A stretch of 64,000 nt of DNA from Macrolepiota albuminosa. Its lineage: Eukaryota > Basidiomycota > Agaricomycetes > Agaricales > Agaricaceae. Position numbers and translations under genes: made by a program. Below are positions 52,501 through 63,104 of the stretch, piece after piece; position 1 is the stretch's first letter, and every line of letters starts with the position of its first letter. The stretch covers positions 248,001-312,000 of the forward strand of contig JAMWFC010000091.1 in NCBI GenBank assembly GCA_027475525.1. Reading direction: 5' to 3'. The notes under the pieces were generated by a model, which had not been told where the DNA came from, did no database searches, and saw only the letters and a list, made by a program, of their open reading frames with translations.

Positions 52501-53084
52501 GGCTGTTTGCCGGCTCGTCGGTGCAACTCTGGACTTCCAGGCGTTGTTAACGCCTTGTCCAACCTTACGACATTGTCGTCTTCCCTACTGACCACTATTG
52601 CTGGTCCTTGCTTCTGTACTTGTGTCGTCAATGACGACGGTCCCGGTTCAGTGGCAGCATTGGCCACATATTCCAAATGCCGTTCCGTAGGTGCAGTCCG
52701 GAATGGGGTGCTATGCGCAAACGCGCTGCCTTGTACCATTTCCGAGTACTGGGTAACGTCCGGTTGACCCTCCGAGGGAGCTGAAGAGCTCTCGGGCAAT
52801 ACCGGATACATTAGTGAGGGCATTTGGCTCGCTGGCAGCGACACTCCTGAGACCGCGGATCTATCTCCTGGTTTTCCACCAGGTCGTACAATGGACATCA
52901 TCCGTGATACGGATAGCCCACCAGGCATTCCATAGCTCGCGCTGACATCGCGAGGGGTCTTTTCGTCCCGCTTTGGCGGGGGTTGGTATGCTGACGCAGA
53001 TTGCGTCTTCACAGCCTGAAGCACAGGTAAGTCACCTGCGTCTGCAGCTGAGAACGGAGGATCCGGATCAAGAGAGCCAGTCAT
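49584..53084 (-). CDS. Chromovirus Gag-protease (1166 aa)
   Basis: The ATG at 53084 (MTGSLDPDPPF) opens a frame with a long variable N-terminal region. A capsid-type retrotransposon Gag domain occupies about residues 600-830 (LEDWAMDVCYHLAACCYGG, FMEGEARNWFRRHV, YDDLVGHAQNM). A zinc knuckle, CYNCGRSGHFAKEC, is near residue 895 and an aspartic protease with LWDSGST near residue 1040. The protease is therefore in the Gag ORF, upstream of the UGA, so it is made at Gag stoichiometry. An Arg/Asp-rich stretch (about residues 500-570) precedes the capsid. The start is supported by homology to the relic copy at 63105 onward. Confidence 0.92.
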   Translation of the reverse strand: MTGSLDPDPPFSAADAGDLPVLQAVKTQSASAYQPPPKRDEKTPRDVSASYGMPGGLSVSRMMSIVRPGGKPGDRSAVSGVSLPASQMPSLMYPVLPESSSAPSEGQPDVTQYSEMVQGSAFAHSTPFRTAPTERHLEYVANAATEPGPSSLTTQVQKQGPAIVVSREDDNVVRLDKALTTPGSPELHRRAGKQPQVRHDGLRRVMDLESELESSDDEESKRSHSTLSIQLQLVLDRYPAVVKESTRKRLQLYVVKHLQLLAARSHDVPRADSSEYIELFVRIFELEVVEYLKRKAARGSAVSTATPADSVECEMSVRRRAPLIADAMELLNAPRQANESQQDYIRRQNAANRQRIVSGVPQQALSEVETVTTTPAEPEAALVVQEVKTPRKQVTIKEEVDEVHILEERTRPQRVVRRVHLVDNWNERVNYQRIRNQDLRDHGESFIDDQGVVFEGREGVTPVDDMRRQFAARTAEPDRDPGGSDDSSGHYERREPNRRNHDGGDRDRRNDDQDDNNRRDRGRQAGGIPAEQQVRQQPPARPERVVNEHLFRSPRAFSMPAPHDLRETTLGMNEAVRIHMDHMHDRLTRLVDDSLGVRFKFPAGVSPRKSDGKHIRAYAGGHRFSQLEDWAMDVCYHLAACCYGGDDMDQERIFVLHEFMEGEARNWFRRHVLHINRDKSHWTFKEVLIGLYNRFVNAATMQEARDAFRKAVYDAKTGVQTFYDDLVGHAQNMAVYPDEYTIRETFLDGIPADMRRALIRDDNLSPEVNTVTEFLAYAIRYEQSTRTANHYEQRSSRRGPVTRHAVKVGTFLAKRTEMENNRNPRFVVRKTIPGGQRPRSKPAGQLPAKDSRPVSGQNQVAPRGVVAPAARMAGKTAGAPGVGQRRPAGDPSACYNCGRSGHFAKECPAPPKAHIRAAHTAAAPSDVVSDDEDDEIVDEIEEEPQVEADGSEVDDAESVQIDGDEYVAVDVYDSDYYARDDEEEHLFALTECHGDQRVRMRRVTLQKATNKLQRPRYTPEEKECLVTYVDVNGHPAWTLWDSGSTTTGITPQFAHVNAIRVHELEEPLMLQLGTVGSRAMVQFGAEVRIKTSGTSTKEYVDIANFDRYDMIIGTPFMRKNKVSLDFVNDMVVVNGTPLKAEKVVLNDTDGRLRRYRATEKRRDERN

Positions 53085-53195
53085 GGAAGCACGTTTTCAG
53101 CGTGATGCCAACAGAGAATCGAGAAGTTTTGATGATAGTTGCCTAGTCGGTAACAAGCCTAGAGTCTAAAGCCGATAGCAGAAGATTTAAAAAAA

Positions 53196-53371
53196 TGTAA
53201 CCTGCGGTTACTAGTTAGAACTATCTGTGTATTTCACACAGTGCTAAATCAGACCGCAATATCGGATTTGACTAGTACTTAGTGCGAAAACAAGATGTTA
53301 TCTTACGTAATACTCTACTAAAGGATTATAGCGTCGTTGACGCTGATGGTAAGACGGATGACTCCGTTACA
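53196..53371 (-). repeat. Chromovirus 5' LTR (176 bp)
   Basis: Identical to 41977-42152. On the minus strand it is followed directly by TTTTTTTAAATCTTC, which does not look like a tRNA 3'-end complement starting TGG. The same leader start is kept in the relic at 62349. Confidence 0.93.
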
Positions 53372-53376
53372 AAACT

Positions 53377-54130
53377 CTAGCCTAGGTGATTCACTCCTTG
53401 GGAACCACTGAGCCTTTGCCTATCAAATGCCTGTCTATTCTCTGCTAAACTTGGGCTATTTATACTGTTTTCCTGGTGCACAGACCACTATCTACACCTG
53501 ACTCTTTGTTGTCAACTCCCCAGCCTCCAGAACATATTTGATAGTCCAATTTCCCTTTTGGGAGGCATGTTTCGGTGCCACCAGTTCCACCATTCCTCTA
53601 GATGTCTCTGATTGCCGCTTCCCCATTTGCTTCAGCTCCATTTAGCACGATCCCATTCATAGATCCTTTTTTCCCCTTTTAGTGCTTCCCTGCATTCCAT
53701 GCTTCTTTTGACATCCCTCCATGCTTCTTTTCCTTTCCCCTTTCAGTCATGTCAAATTGGGCATTGTCAGATCTGATCTTGATCTAGATCATCACAAATT
53801 GATCCCATTTCATCACTTCTGCCAGCTCCCATGCTTCCCCTTGTCAGATCTGATCTTGATCTAGATCATCACAAATTGATCCCATTTCATCACTTCTGCC
53901 AGCTTCCATGCTTCCCCTCCCCATTACAGTGGTTGGACTATTGTTGAGTGGATAGCTTGAGCTGGTCCCTGCCCTTTGTTCTGTACTGTCTGTGTATTTA
54001 TTGGGGTGTTTTTGGAGATATAATTTGTTGAGACTGCTACCAGGAGGCTTACAGTTTTCAGCCTTATGATTAAATGTTTATTTTGACTTCTGGTGCATGT
54101 TGTGTCTCTGACTGCTGGTACAGCGTCATA
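53377..54130. other. Unassigned relic DNA right of the chromovirus
   Basis: No coding signal is seen. It includes a near-perfect 77-bp duplication at 53764-53918. The sequence is C- and T-rich in the plus sense and poor in CpG. Its first 45 bp resemble 41895-41940. It interrupts the LINE between endonuclease and RT. Confidence 0.4.
53764..53918. repeat. 77-bp tandem duplication with one mismatch (9 of 10)
   Basis: The period is exactly 77 bp (53765 versus 53842). The single difference is CAGCTCCC versus CAGCTTCC near the unit end. Confidence 0.88.
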
Positions 54131-55039
54131 TCAACAGTCCAGAGCATCCTCAACCATGTTCATATTGCCAGCCATGAGGTTGATTTTTATTCTTGGGTTA
54201 TTTCTAAAAAACGCATCTAGTTCCAGCCAAAAACTTCTATTTACCTCACTTTTGCTTGGAAAAACATTTGGGGCATAGATCACCAGTATATTAATGTTTT
54301 CATTCCTGTGCCAGCAAGTTGAGACCATCATTGCTCTGCCTTGAATGATTTCTGTCATTTTTGCATTCTTGGTCTTTACTAACTCTTGATTGAGGACTAT
54401 GGCCACTCCCCCCTTGCCAGAGGGGTTCTGGGAGTCAGCGGAGTAAAATATTTTTAGGTGTCTTCCAAAGATGAACTTGATCTTGCTCTTTCTTACTTCA
54501 GTTAGATAAGATTCTTGTACTAGCAGAATACCTATTTTACAGTTTCTTACAAGTTGGTTTACATGGAACCACTTTGATTCCAACCTAGGAGCACCAGCTA
54601 CTCTGTACCTCCATATGTTCAGGGTTGCAATCCAGACTGCTGCCCTGGTGTTTTTTCTTGATTCAGACTTTCTCCCAATACTAGAGTTTCCAAAGACAGA
54701 GTTCAGCATTTGAGGGTCCTCATCCCCTGTCCTGGAATGTGTTACATCCACATTCAATGCTGTAATTTCACTTATTTGGTAGTTGTATACATTTTGTATT
54801 TTCTGTGTAAGATTTGTCTGGACAGCTGTCAGCTCTGCAAGATCAGGCCCTAGGGTTGACAGTGGAAATAGGCCAACGTGCAGGGACACTGGCCTGTTAA
54901 CCATAGAGGAGTTACCTCTTTCAGGGGAGCCACCTCCATATTCTATGTGGCTAGTGTCTGAGGAAAGGGTGGTGGAGAGCACAACTGACCTCCTAGCCAC
55001 CTGGAGGTTCATGCCAGTACCAGATATAGATAAATCCAA
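54131..55039 (-). pseudogene. LINE ORF2 endonuclease region
   Basis: The open minus-strand frame holds an apurinic-type endonuclease: IATLNIWRYR at the start of the fold, GILLVQESYLTE (catalytic Glu block), SGKGGVAIVLNQ, and the GDFN-type block changed to MAGNMNMVEDALD at the end. Asp in that block is replaced, again compatible with decay. It stops at 54131, before the linker to RT, whose counterpart begins at 41230. The domain cuts the target in active LINEs. Confidence 0.75.
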
Positions 55040-55786
55040 TTGATTGTTTGAAAGATAGATAGTGGTTGATAAGACTTACCAAGCAGCCAACTACACTTAC
55101 TCAGGGTGAGATCATTTCCCAAGAACTCAAGGGGGACATTGCTCTCTGGGTTTCTTCTGACTAACAGTGGGGGAAAGGCAGGGGACCCTCAAGCTTAAGC
55201 AGGACTGCTGCATGGCACCTTCCTTTATTTTTTATAGACTGCCATTTTTTGGTTCAAAAACTGGGCTGATAACTTACATGTACCACATGTACCACATATG
55301 GCCAATAGATTTCAGTTTTCATCCCAAGGATTACCATCCAGTGGCTGAAGTCACCCACTCACAAGCCACAGGTATTGCACATGAAAAAATGTAATTTTTG
55401 CAATCACAGAGAAGTTATTTAGAACATAGACCCTTGTCCACCACATCTAGGGCCATAGTGCTCCCTCTCATTGCCCCTTCTACCTCTTTCTCACCCCCAG
55501 TAGCAGGCAAAGCCCTCTGAGTTATAGCGAGAGTTGTTGTTGTAGGCATTGTTGGTGCTTAATGCTGACTGGGGGGGTTTATAGCCAAGCCAGCCCAGGA
55601 TGTCAGGGAAAAGGCAGTTTGAAGTATCATGATCAATCAACTTACAATTATGCATAGCAGAGTGTCATTGCCTCATAGCAGGATGCCAAAACTGAAAGTC
55701 GCTGATGGGTAGTTGCATGCCTTCAGGAGTTTAATCAGTTTGATATGCCCTTTGTCATTAAGGCTTGAGGAGTGGAGATAGATATT

Positions 55787-56254
55787 CTATCCATGGAAAT
55801 TTTCTCCACTAGCCACACTTCTCTTCACTTCAATGAAGTGTACCAAAATGTTGTTAAGGACATTGGTCATAGCCTTGCTCTGTGGAAAAGGGGAACCTTT
55901 GGAAACATGTGAAATGATTTCCTTCGATTTCTGAATTTGCCTCTTGATCAGATCCAGTACTATTTGCTGGGCATCTTCAAAGTTTTGCAGGGAGAGGCCA
56001 TAGATAGTAGCCACAAACTCAGGGCATGGCTCCTCAAAAGTCCTGAAGAGAAGGGTTATCTCCTGCATTGACACTACTTCCAGGCTTGTGAGGTAGATGG
56101 CTTGTTCATCAGAGAGATCCAATATCAGCATGTGATAGGGGTTGGAAAAGCAGTTGCTATCTATCAGGCACTTCTGGAGGGGGAACAAAACCCCCAGAGA
56201 GACCTCATGTTTTATAGTTACTAGGCTTTTAATTAGCTTCCAGGTTTTGTCCAC
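55787..56254 (-). pseudogene. Probable LINE ORF1 fragment
   Basis: This minus-strand frame of 155 codons has a regular helical composition (VVSMQEITLLFRTFEEPCPEF, ATIYGLSLQNFEDAQQIVLDL). It lies upstream of the endonuclease on the same strand at the spacing expected for ORF1. I recognise it only by general resemblance to fungal LINE first ORFs. Short open segments at 56601-56795, 56960-57229 and 57445-57702 on the same strand may be further remains of it. Confidence 0.45.
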
Positions 56255-56599
56255 TGTGTCTAAGCTGTTCCATTCATATTTTGCTCTAAAAATTCTTGCC
56301 CACCGTTTGGTGGAAGTAACTTTGTTCTAAGCTTTGATTTGGAAGTTATCAACATTTTCAACTAGGGTCATGAGGAAGTGGATTCTAGGCCATCCATTTT
56401 GAGGTATAACAGTGTGACAAAGGCCATTGCTGTTTGTGTGGGCTGGGCTGGAGATCTCCATCCTAAAGAATCATCACCTCTGGGTATGGGGAGGTTTTGA
56501 GACAAGTGTGGCTGAGAGTCTCAGAGGGGCCTGACTATGCCCATGTAGCCTTGATCTACAAAGATAATATCCTTGGGCATGCTCAGTAGAGAGTCCATG

Positions 56600-57702
56600 A
56601 TTATTGAGTCCCACCCCAAAAATCCTCATCCTTAGCCCTATTTACGGTCTTGGCACTACCTATCTGGTCACTATAGGATAGGAGGGAGGTGGGTTGGAAG
56701 CTAGAGGGTGCCACTGTCATAGGAGTTCTCATAGATTCATGTAGGAGGCTGATGCTGGGCCATGAGAATGGGGACATTGTGCTCAGATTAGCCACTGTTA
56801 AAGACCTTGATTCTGGGGTGAAGTAAGGTGGGAAGGATGTGGATGTGTCTCTTCAGGGTTCTGTCCTTCAAGGGAGTGAGGGGCAGTGGGTGTTTTGCCT
56901 TGTCAGAATCCTTCAGAGAAGAGCAAATGGAGGGGGGGGCTGGCTTCCTAAGTTAGTGTCTACTTCCTCAAGATCATAGAGGAGGATTTTGGTTGAGCCA
57001 ACAGCTTCCGATTAATCTGGATGGACAGTTTAGCTGTTTTGGCTGTTAGAGTGCCTCCAGAGTCTTGGAGGGCACCCTCCACCATGGCAAAATCAGTATA
57101 TATTCCAGGTCCCTGTGACATGGGGCTAGCTGAATCTGTCAGAGGAGTCAGCACCTGGGAGGGTGGGGGTGCACAAAGTGGAGTATCCTTATCAGATGGG
57201 GGTGGGCAAGGCATATGTGCATTCAGCATCCATTTCTGTGTTTCTGCACAAGAGGGGAGGTTTAAGAACCCTTAGGTTTTTATGCACATGTTATGCCCTC
57301 CAGGTCTTTGACACTTGTTAATGACTTAGGCGGCTCTTAAATTTTTAATGTGGGTCCTAGTTCAGTATGAGCTCAGGTACTGGCCACTTTGGACTTTCTG
57401 AAGGAATGTACTCTGGCCTTGGTACTATCTTTGTTAGGATCATTCTACTGTAGTGGACTGTTTGTCCCAAGGCTCCCTTTTGTGAAGATGGGAGGCTTGA
57501 GTTGAGTGAGACTCATTGCTTCCATGTAGCATTGCTTATCTTTGATGATTTTAGTAGGATCAGGTTCATGTGTAATTTGTTGAAAATCCTGGCCTGCATT
57601 CCTGTTCACATACTGGGAAATGTAGGAAGATAGGCATTGGGGGAGGGATTCAGATTCCTTCTCATCTAGGGAAGAGAGGTTGGGACTGGGGGGCTCTGAC
57701 AA
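56600..57702 (-). pseudogene. Decayed coding segments, possibly LINE ORF1 N-terminal region
   Basis: Three short minus-strand frames (56601-56795, 56960-57229, 57445-57702) rich in Pro, Ser and Thr lie in a row. None has a recognised domain. CpG is scarce. Confidence 0.3.
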
Positions 57703-57789
57703 ATATCACCTTTTGGTGTAGCTCCTGTTAGGGAGGCATAGGACAGTTGTTACCTGCCTGGTAGAATTAAAAAATTTCAACCACATGGT

Positions 57790-58890
57790 AGTTGTTGATC
57801 AAGAAGCCCCCCTTCATAGCACATCTTTGCACTATCAGACAAACACAATAGGCAACAATGTGTAAGGTGTCCTCCATGGAGATAACAAAAATGCAGCATA
57901 TTCTTCTAGGTTGGGATATGTTCATTTTTGCAATTCACTAAGTGCAAACAAGTCACTGATCTGTGCCCTACAACTACTGCTGGTGAAGCTCCCCAGGACA
58001 TCTAAAGCTTTGTGAGAGCGTACTGAAGAACAAATTTAGAAGCTTGATAGGCTTCAAACTCTTCTAGGTCTAAAAGACCACTTGCTGACAAATTGGCTAT
58101 GAGAATATTGAGGACTCCAGGAATACCTGTTTTTCTGAGGATAGGATGATATTCATTGACATGAGATTGAAAAAGATGAGATTTCAAATAGAACAAAGCT
58201 CTCAATCTGAGATACTGACTACCTTTACCAGACAAAACAAATGCGATCTGAGTGTTTTTTGCTCAGCATAGTTTGAAGACAAGATCCTCTTTATTGCTTG
58301 CAGAAACAGTTAGTTGATGCTTGTAAATCTGTCAGCATGCTGTCATTATGTAAGTGATATCCACAAGACAGATTACTTCTGAGTCCTCAAGATAGTTCAT
58401 ATAAATCAAGTAAAGGTTTTTAAGTGCCAAGTCATCCTTTGCTGAGAACGCAAAAACTAGGTGCCTTCCTTGAGAATCAGAGATGATGACTGACTTGAGA
58501 TGTTCTTCAACTAGCAATGCTGAATCAGACCCTGTGGCTCCAAAATTGTTGAGCATTGCAATCCTCATTGAGCTGCCCAGACCACTATGCCAATAGGCAG
58601 ACACAGAATCAATTATTGTATGGTCAGTTTTGAGGGATACTCTCTGCAGGTTGAACATATGAAGAGAGATTCGATGAGAAATCATTTGGTGTTCAAGCAC
58701 AAAAAGGATCTTCATGAGGCCTGCAGATCCTGAAGCTGCCCCCAGGTGGCCAATGTTTGCCTTGATTGAAGCAATATCAACAGGGGTTATCAGCAGTTTG
58801 TTGGCCCAAAAAGATGTTTCTGATGCTTTCTACTTCATTGGAATCATCTGCTTGAGTGTCTGTGCCATGAGCCTCAATTATGCTGTGATT
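57790..58890 (-). pseudogene. Polyketide synthase relic (end of KS, start of AT)
   Basis: Read on the minus strand the relic gives, in order: the ketosynthase His motif IEAHGTDTQADD (about 58855), IKANIGHLGAASGSAGL (about 58745), MLNNFGATGS (about 58555), then the acyltransferase start SGKGSQYLRLR (about 58225), LEEFEAYQASKFVLQYAL, SWGASPAVVVGH (about 57995) and MEDTLHIVAYCV. Frames change several times and stops are frequent. The GHSxG nucleophile elbow is damaged just after VGH. Active fungal polyketide synthases build secondary metabolites. This is a roughly 1.1-kb dead piece. Most former CpG sites appear as TG or CA. Confidence 0.8.
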
Positions 58891-58979
58891 GAAACTTCTT
58901 CTGTAGATATAATGGTGTGTAGGGTGAGTATATCTCTGATTGAAGTAAAAAAAAAAGCAATGATGTATATTTTCTAGAG

Positions 58980-61900
58980 CAACATCAATTAGCAGCCTAG
59001 CAATGCTGAGATCAGCTCAGCTGGGATACTTTACAACAGTCCTAGTGCATCTATTTTTAGCATGAGGCACCCTATCTTCAAGTATACTTTGCTTGCATTA
59101 TTGACTTTAAATTTCCAGAACATGTTGACTCAAAAGCGCAGAGGTGATGACTCAGATAATAGCCTATCTACTGAACATAAAGACATCAAGGTTGTTGTGA
59201 ATAAGGTATGTATTTGAAACTTAACATACACTCTGGTACTGATAATTTATACTAGAGCTACTGCCAGATATGTGAGGTACTATGCATTAATAACAGTCTA
59301 CAAACTAGTTAGATTTCTTTTTTTTAATTTCTTCATCTTTTCTAGGCTTACAGGCCTTCTTCATCACAAAGACTAATGAACCATCCCCACCTGACACCAT
59401 ATTGATGATGTTTGTAGATAGTGGTGGTGGCCCAGGAGCTGGATCATTGATCATAGAGTCTATAGGCACTGCTGGGCTTGGTGTAGCTGATGTTAATGTG
59501 TCACCAATCTGTGCCAATGCTTGACCATGACTGCTACCACCTTTGTTAGTCAAAGCCTCCACTCATTGAGCCACCTATTCCTCAAACTCATCACACATTG
59601 TCCTGTAGAAGTGGGTGGTGTTGGATTTCCAAGCATTGAGTAAGATGTCCAGTTCAGTTGTGTGAACTGATCTTGCTGAGCATGCAAAATGTTGTCAAGG
59701 GCCAGTTTTTTGCAACCACACCATACTTTGCAGTGATATGTGAATCAAAGTTATAGTAATACATTTGGCTAATCTTTGTATTTGTCACCTCCTCTACATA
59801 GTTATCAGATAATCAAGTAGTAGATTAATAAGAAGAACATACATACTCAGCTTATATAGAATCAATGAAGATATCTCAGAACAAAGGTGTATATTCTGTT
59901 CTGCATAATTCTGCACAACAGCTTAAACCACATCAATTGATCAGAATTTGTGATTGATTATCAGAAATAATAGGCTCATACCTTGCATTCCTGATAACAT
60001 ATATGCCTCCATCCTTTTACTAATATTGAAGATGTTCTCTTTCAAGGTCAGCTCAATGAATGTCTCAACATGTTCACTTGTAGTTAGGATGCATGGGGAA
60101 GAATAATGCTTCTTATTCAATCATACAGTAAGCAGCAAAACTTTGATACCAGTCTGAGCATGCAGTTGTCAGATCTACATACATGGTGAGTGATAATACT
60201 ATCAATTATAAAGACAAATCTGGTTTGATTTCAATGCAGTGCAACAGCCAATATCATGCTTGGCTATACAGTTACACATGAAAATAAAATAACAAGTATG
60301 TGTCAACCAAAAATTAAAGATAAAAATAGAACCATGGTCCATAAATGCACCCAATCTCAATAGGGTCAGAACTGCTGCTGGCATCTGCAAAGTATTGAGT
60401 GGATATTTTAACACAAGATTATCTGCTATGTAGTGATTTTGTCAATGGGATAGAATAATTTGATACCACCAAGTCTACAAAGTTATTCCACTTACTGAAT
60501 AATGGTGCTGTGGGCACATGCAGTGATTCTGTTGATATGGAACAATGTGAGTGAGACATTCCTACATGCAAAACATGCTACATACAAAAAGACACTATAA
60601 ATACCCCTACCCTTGCAAGACAGAGTTGTGAGATTGAATTTGTAAATAGATTGACATGTTATAAACACCTTTACTCTTGCAAGATGGAGTTGTGGAAAGA
60701 GTTTCTCCATGCTGAGAGGATAATGGAGACTAGAGGTGGTGACCCAGTCCTGAACCAATGTAATTGAGGTTTGTCTTGCTGCTCATCATCAGCAGCACAA
60801 ATGATTGTTCTTTGCATGCTCAAGGCTCAGCACAGCTACCTTACTGAGATAATACAAGATCAGCCAACAAAAAGTGAATAATTGAACAGTTGTGTACTAA
60901 GGTACAAATATTCCAATGTTCTTCCCCAGGCTGACTACATAGAAGACAGAAGTGATGGCATTCATGAACTGGTACAAGGTTTGCCACTGGAAATGAAAAA
61001 AAGGTTGTGAAATGAGCACAAATGACCACCATCAACTCATGTGTCACTATGTCACTCACTCTAGAACACAAGTCAAAAAAGAATCTGTCAATAATAACTA
61101 CTTTAGTGACTCTAATTTCTGTAAGACTGTTTTTTTGAAATTCTTCAGCTTTCATACTTTTTGAACAACAGTTGAACAAATCACAAGATTGAAGGCAAAA
61201 AACAATCTTGACATTGTATACAAGTCCACAACCTAATCTATATTCAAAATGAGGTCTACCAAACCTCCAAGATCTCCCAATAACACATCATCAGCTTCAT
61301 TGTTTAAATCAGAGTCTGAGTCATTACCATCACCACAATGTATAGATCCTGAGGCAACTGCAACCATGGGCTGAGATAAAGGTAATCAGAGTCTGAGTCA
61401 TTACCATCACCACAATGTATAGATCCTGAGGCAACTGCAACCATGGGCTGAGATAAAGGTTCAGATGCAGGAGTCTGAGATGATAATTTTGATACATCTG
61501 GAGTAGGGTTGCCTGTAACTCTCTGTAACTCATACATATCTTAAATTTGGTCTGGAAGCATGCCATTAACAGCACAGCATCAATTAATAAGCTCATGCAC
61601 CTCAAAGTTCAAAGGATGGGAAGATGTTTCTGTCATCTTCTTCAAGATCTCATCAAATTTGCAATGTTTGTCAATTATGGATGTGTGCAATCATTGGATT
61701 TCTATGTTACATCAAATAATTTCTTCTTGTGCACACTGCAGATGCTGGTATTTATACATAGTCTCATGAATGACTGGATTGGCCCAGAATCTTTGATTGA
61801 TGTTATGATGTGAATGCAGGAACAAATAGAAGTCATCAAGGAAGCTATAGGCAATACCTTGGTCCAGTCTAGCATAGGTTTGCTGGACTGCAAGATTGTT

Positions 61901-62183
61901 GTAGTGGGTGAAGGCAGCACAAATAGTCTTTGATCAGGTTTGAAGAGGCTTTGCAATATGAGTGCACATCTTATAGCCTGTAAATTAGGTGAAATAACAT
62001 TATAAACAACATGTTGAGGATGTACCTATTTGAGAAAGATTGAGCTTGTGAAGCTCAAACAGATGTTTGACAACAAGAACTTGTAAGTTATCAAGAGCTT
62101 TCTTGTACTTCCTGTTTGCAATATATTCTGCAGTCTACATGTACTCTCTAGTAGTTAGCATCCATTGTATATGTGTAATGGAT
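58980..62183. other. CpG-poor relic DNA without a recognised gene
   Basis: AT-rich sequence on both strands with short frames only. The one structured item is the 77-bp duplication at 61307-61460. A Ser/Pro-rich minus-strand frame at 59305-59562 is not supported by anything else. The composition matches old, deaminated transposon DNA. Confidence 0.45.
61307..61460. repeat. Perfect 77-bp tandem duplication (10 of 10)
   Basis: Units 61307-61383 and 61384-61460 are identical and lie in non-coding relic DNA. Confidence 0.9.
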
Positions 62184-62348
62184 TGTCACACTAGATGTGA
62201 GTGTCATTGATGCTACTACTAGAGAGTAGAGTATTATGTAAGACAACATCTTGTATTTACTCTAGTACTAGTCAAATCCAATACAGCAGTCTGATTTAGC
62301 ACTGTGTGATACACACAAGAAGGTTCTAGCTCATAACTTCTAGTTACA
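62184..62348 (+). repeat. Degenerate chromovirus LTR (relic copy)
   Basis: Starts TGTCACACTAG and ends CTAGTTACA. It aligns with the minus-strand sense of the 176-bp chromovirus LTR (shared TAGAGTATTA, ACTAGTCAAATCC, CTGATTTAGCACTGTGTG). CpG sites of the young LTR are TG or CA here. The leader TTTTTTTAAATCTTCC follows directly. Confidence 0.8.
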
Positions 62349-63104
62349 TTTTTTTAAATCTTCCACTATTGTCTTTAGACTCTAGGCTTTGTTACTGTTG
62401 GACTCCTTCCTGCCTGGTTTCTCCATATCCAATCAGTCATGTGATACTTGCCACATCATTTGTCTGCCACTCGCTTTTACAGTCTCAGTTGTTTCCTCCA
62501 TTGTGACACAACACTGAGACTGTAAGTTTGTTCTCAATCATTGTCAAGTTCACATATATTTATTGTAGAGATACGTAGTAGTCATCAGTCACTCAACAAA
62601 AGGTATGTTTGACTGAGGTTTATTACCTGTAGAGATACGTAGTAGTCTACAGGAACTCATAAGTTATTGAATACGTAGGAGTAAGATAATAAGTGCTCAC
62701 CCTCAGTCACTCAACAAAAGGTATGTTTGACTGAGGGTGGCTTGCGCTATTCCAGGCTATCTGATGTAAAATAAAATAAGGTTTGAGTAAAGTATAGCAA
62801 ATACCAATCACCGCCACCAGAAGTGGCACACTCGATATGCACCAAGTAAAGATAGGTGATAAGTAGAAAAATAATTAAATAAAGGAAAGACATAACTCTA
62901 GGTCCATACAAGTCATCCTTCAACATTTATGACCACCATAACATACAGATCATCTGTGTTTGTACCTATTTAGGTACAATAAATAGTTGTTTCCTCCATT
63001 GTGACACAACACTGAGACTATCATCTGTGTTCATACCTATTTAGATCCAGGATTACAGTTACCAACTAGGCAACTCATTAAAACTCTTGACTTCTGTTGC
63101 TTCT
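62349..63104 (+). repeat. Relic chromovirus leader with inserted repeats
   Basis: It begins like the leader of the young element (AAATCTTC, TTTAGACTCTAGGCTTTGTTAC). Other sequence then intervenes, with several local direct repeats. GTAGAGATACGTAGTAGTC occurs near 62565 and 62633. CAGTCACTCAACAAAAGGTATG occurs near 62587 and 62704. TTTCCTCCATTGTGACACAA occurs near 62490 and 62990. The second repeat can fold with flanking CCTCAGTCA and TGACTGAGG. Confidence 0.55.

Larger units (their letters stand above)
41977..53371 (-). mobile_element. Complete Ty3/Gypsy chromovirus with three ORFs (11.4 kb)
   Basis: The element is bounded by two identical 176-bp LTRs and by AAACT at 41972-41976 and 53372-53376. 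The minus-strand order is LTR, Gag-protease, Pol with chromodomain, a third long ORF, polypurine tract, LTR. All long frames are open apart from one UGA between Gag-protease and Pol. Identical LTRs mean recent insertion. It is CpG-rich, unlike the surrounding relic DNA. It inserted into sequence lying between the two halves of the LINE. Confidence 0.93.

Noticed and set aside
49899..52767. Several plus-strand frames of 100-216 codons opposite Gag-protease
   Set aside because: They are antisense shadows of a long, motif-rich minus-strand ORF.
42153..53195. Reading the three-ORF element as an infectious retrovirus
   Set aside because: There is no envelope-like transmembrane protein. RT, integrase and chromodomain place it with Ty3/Gypsy chromoviruses of fungi.
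59305..59562. 85-codon Ser/Pro-rich minus-strand frame
   Set aside because: It has no homologue that I recognise, no splice context, and lies in CpG-depleted relic sequence.
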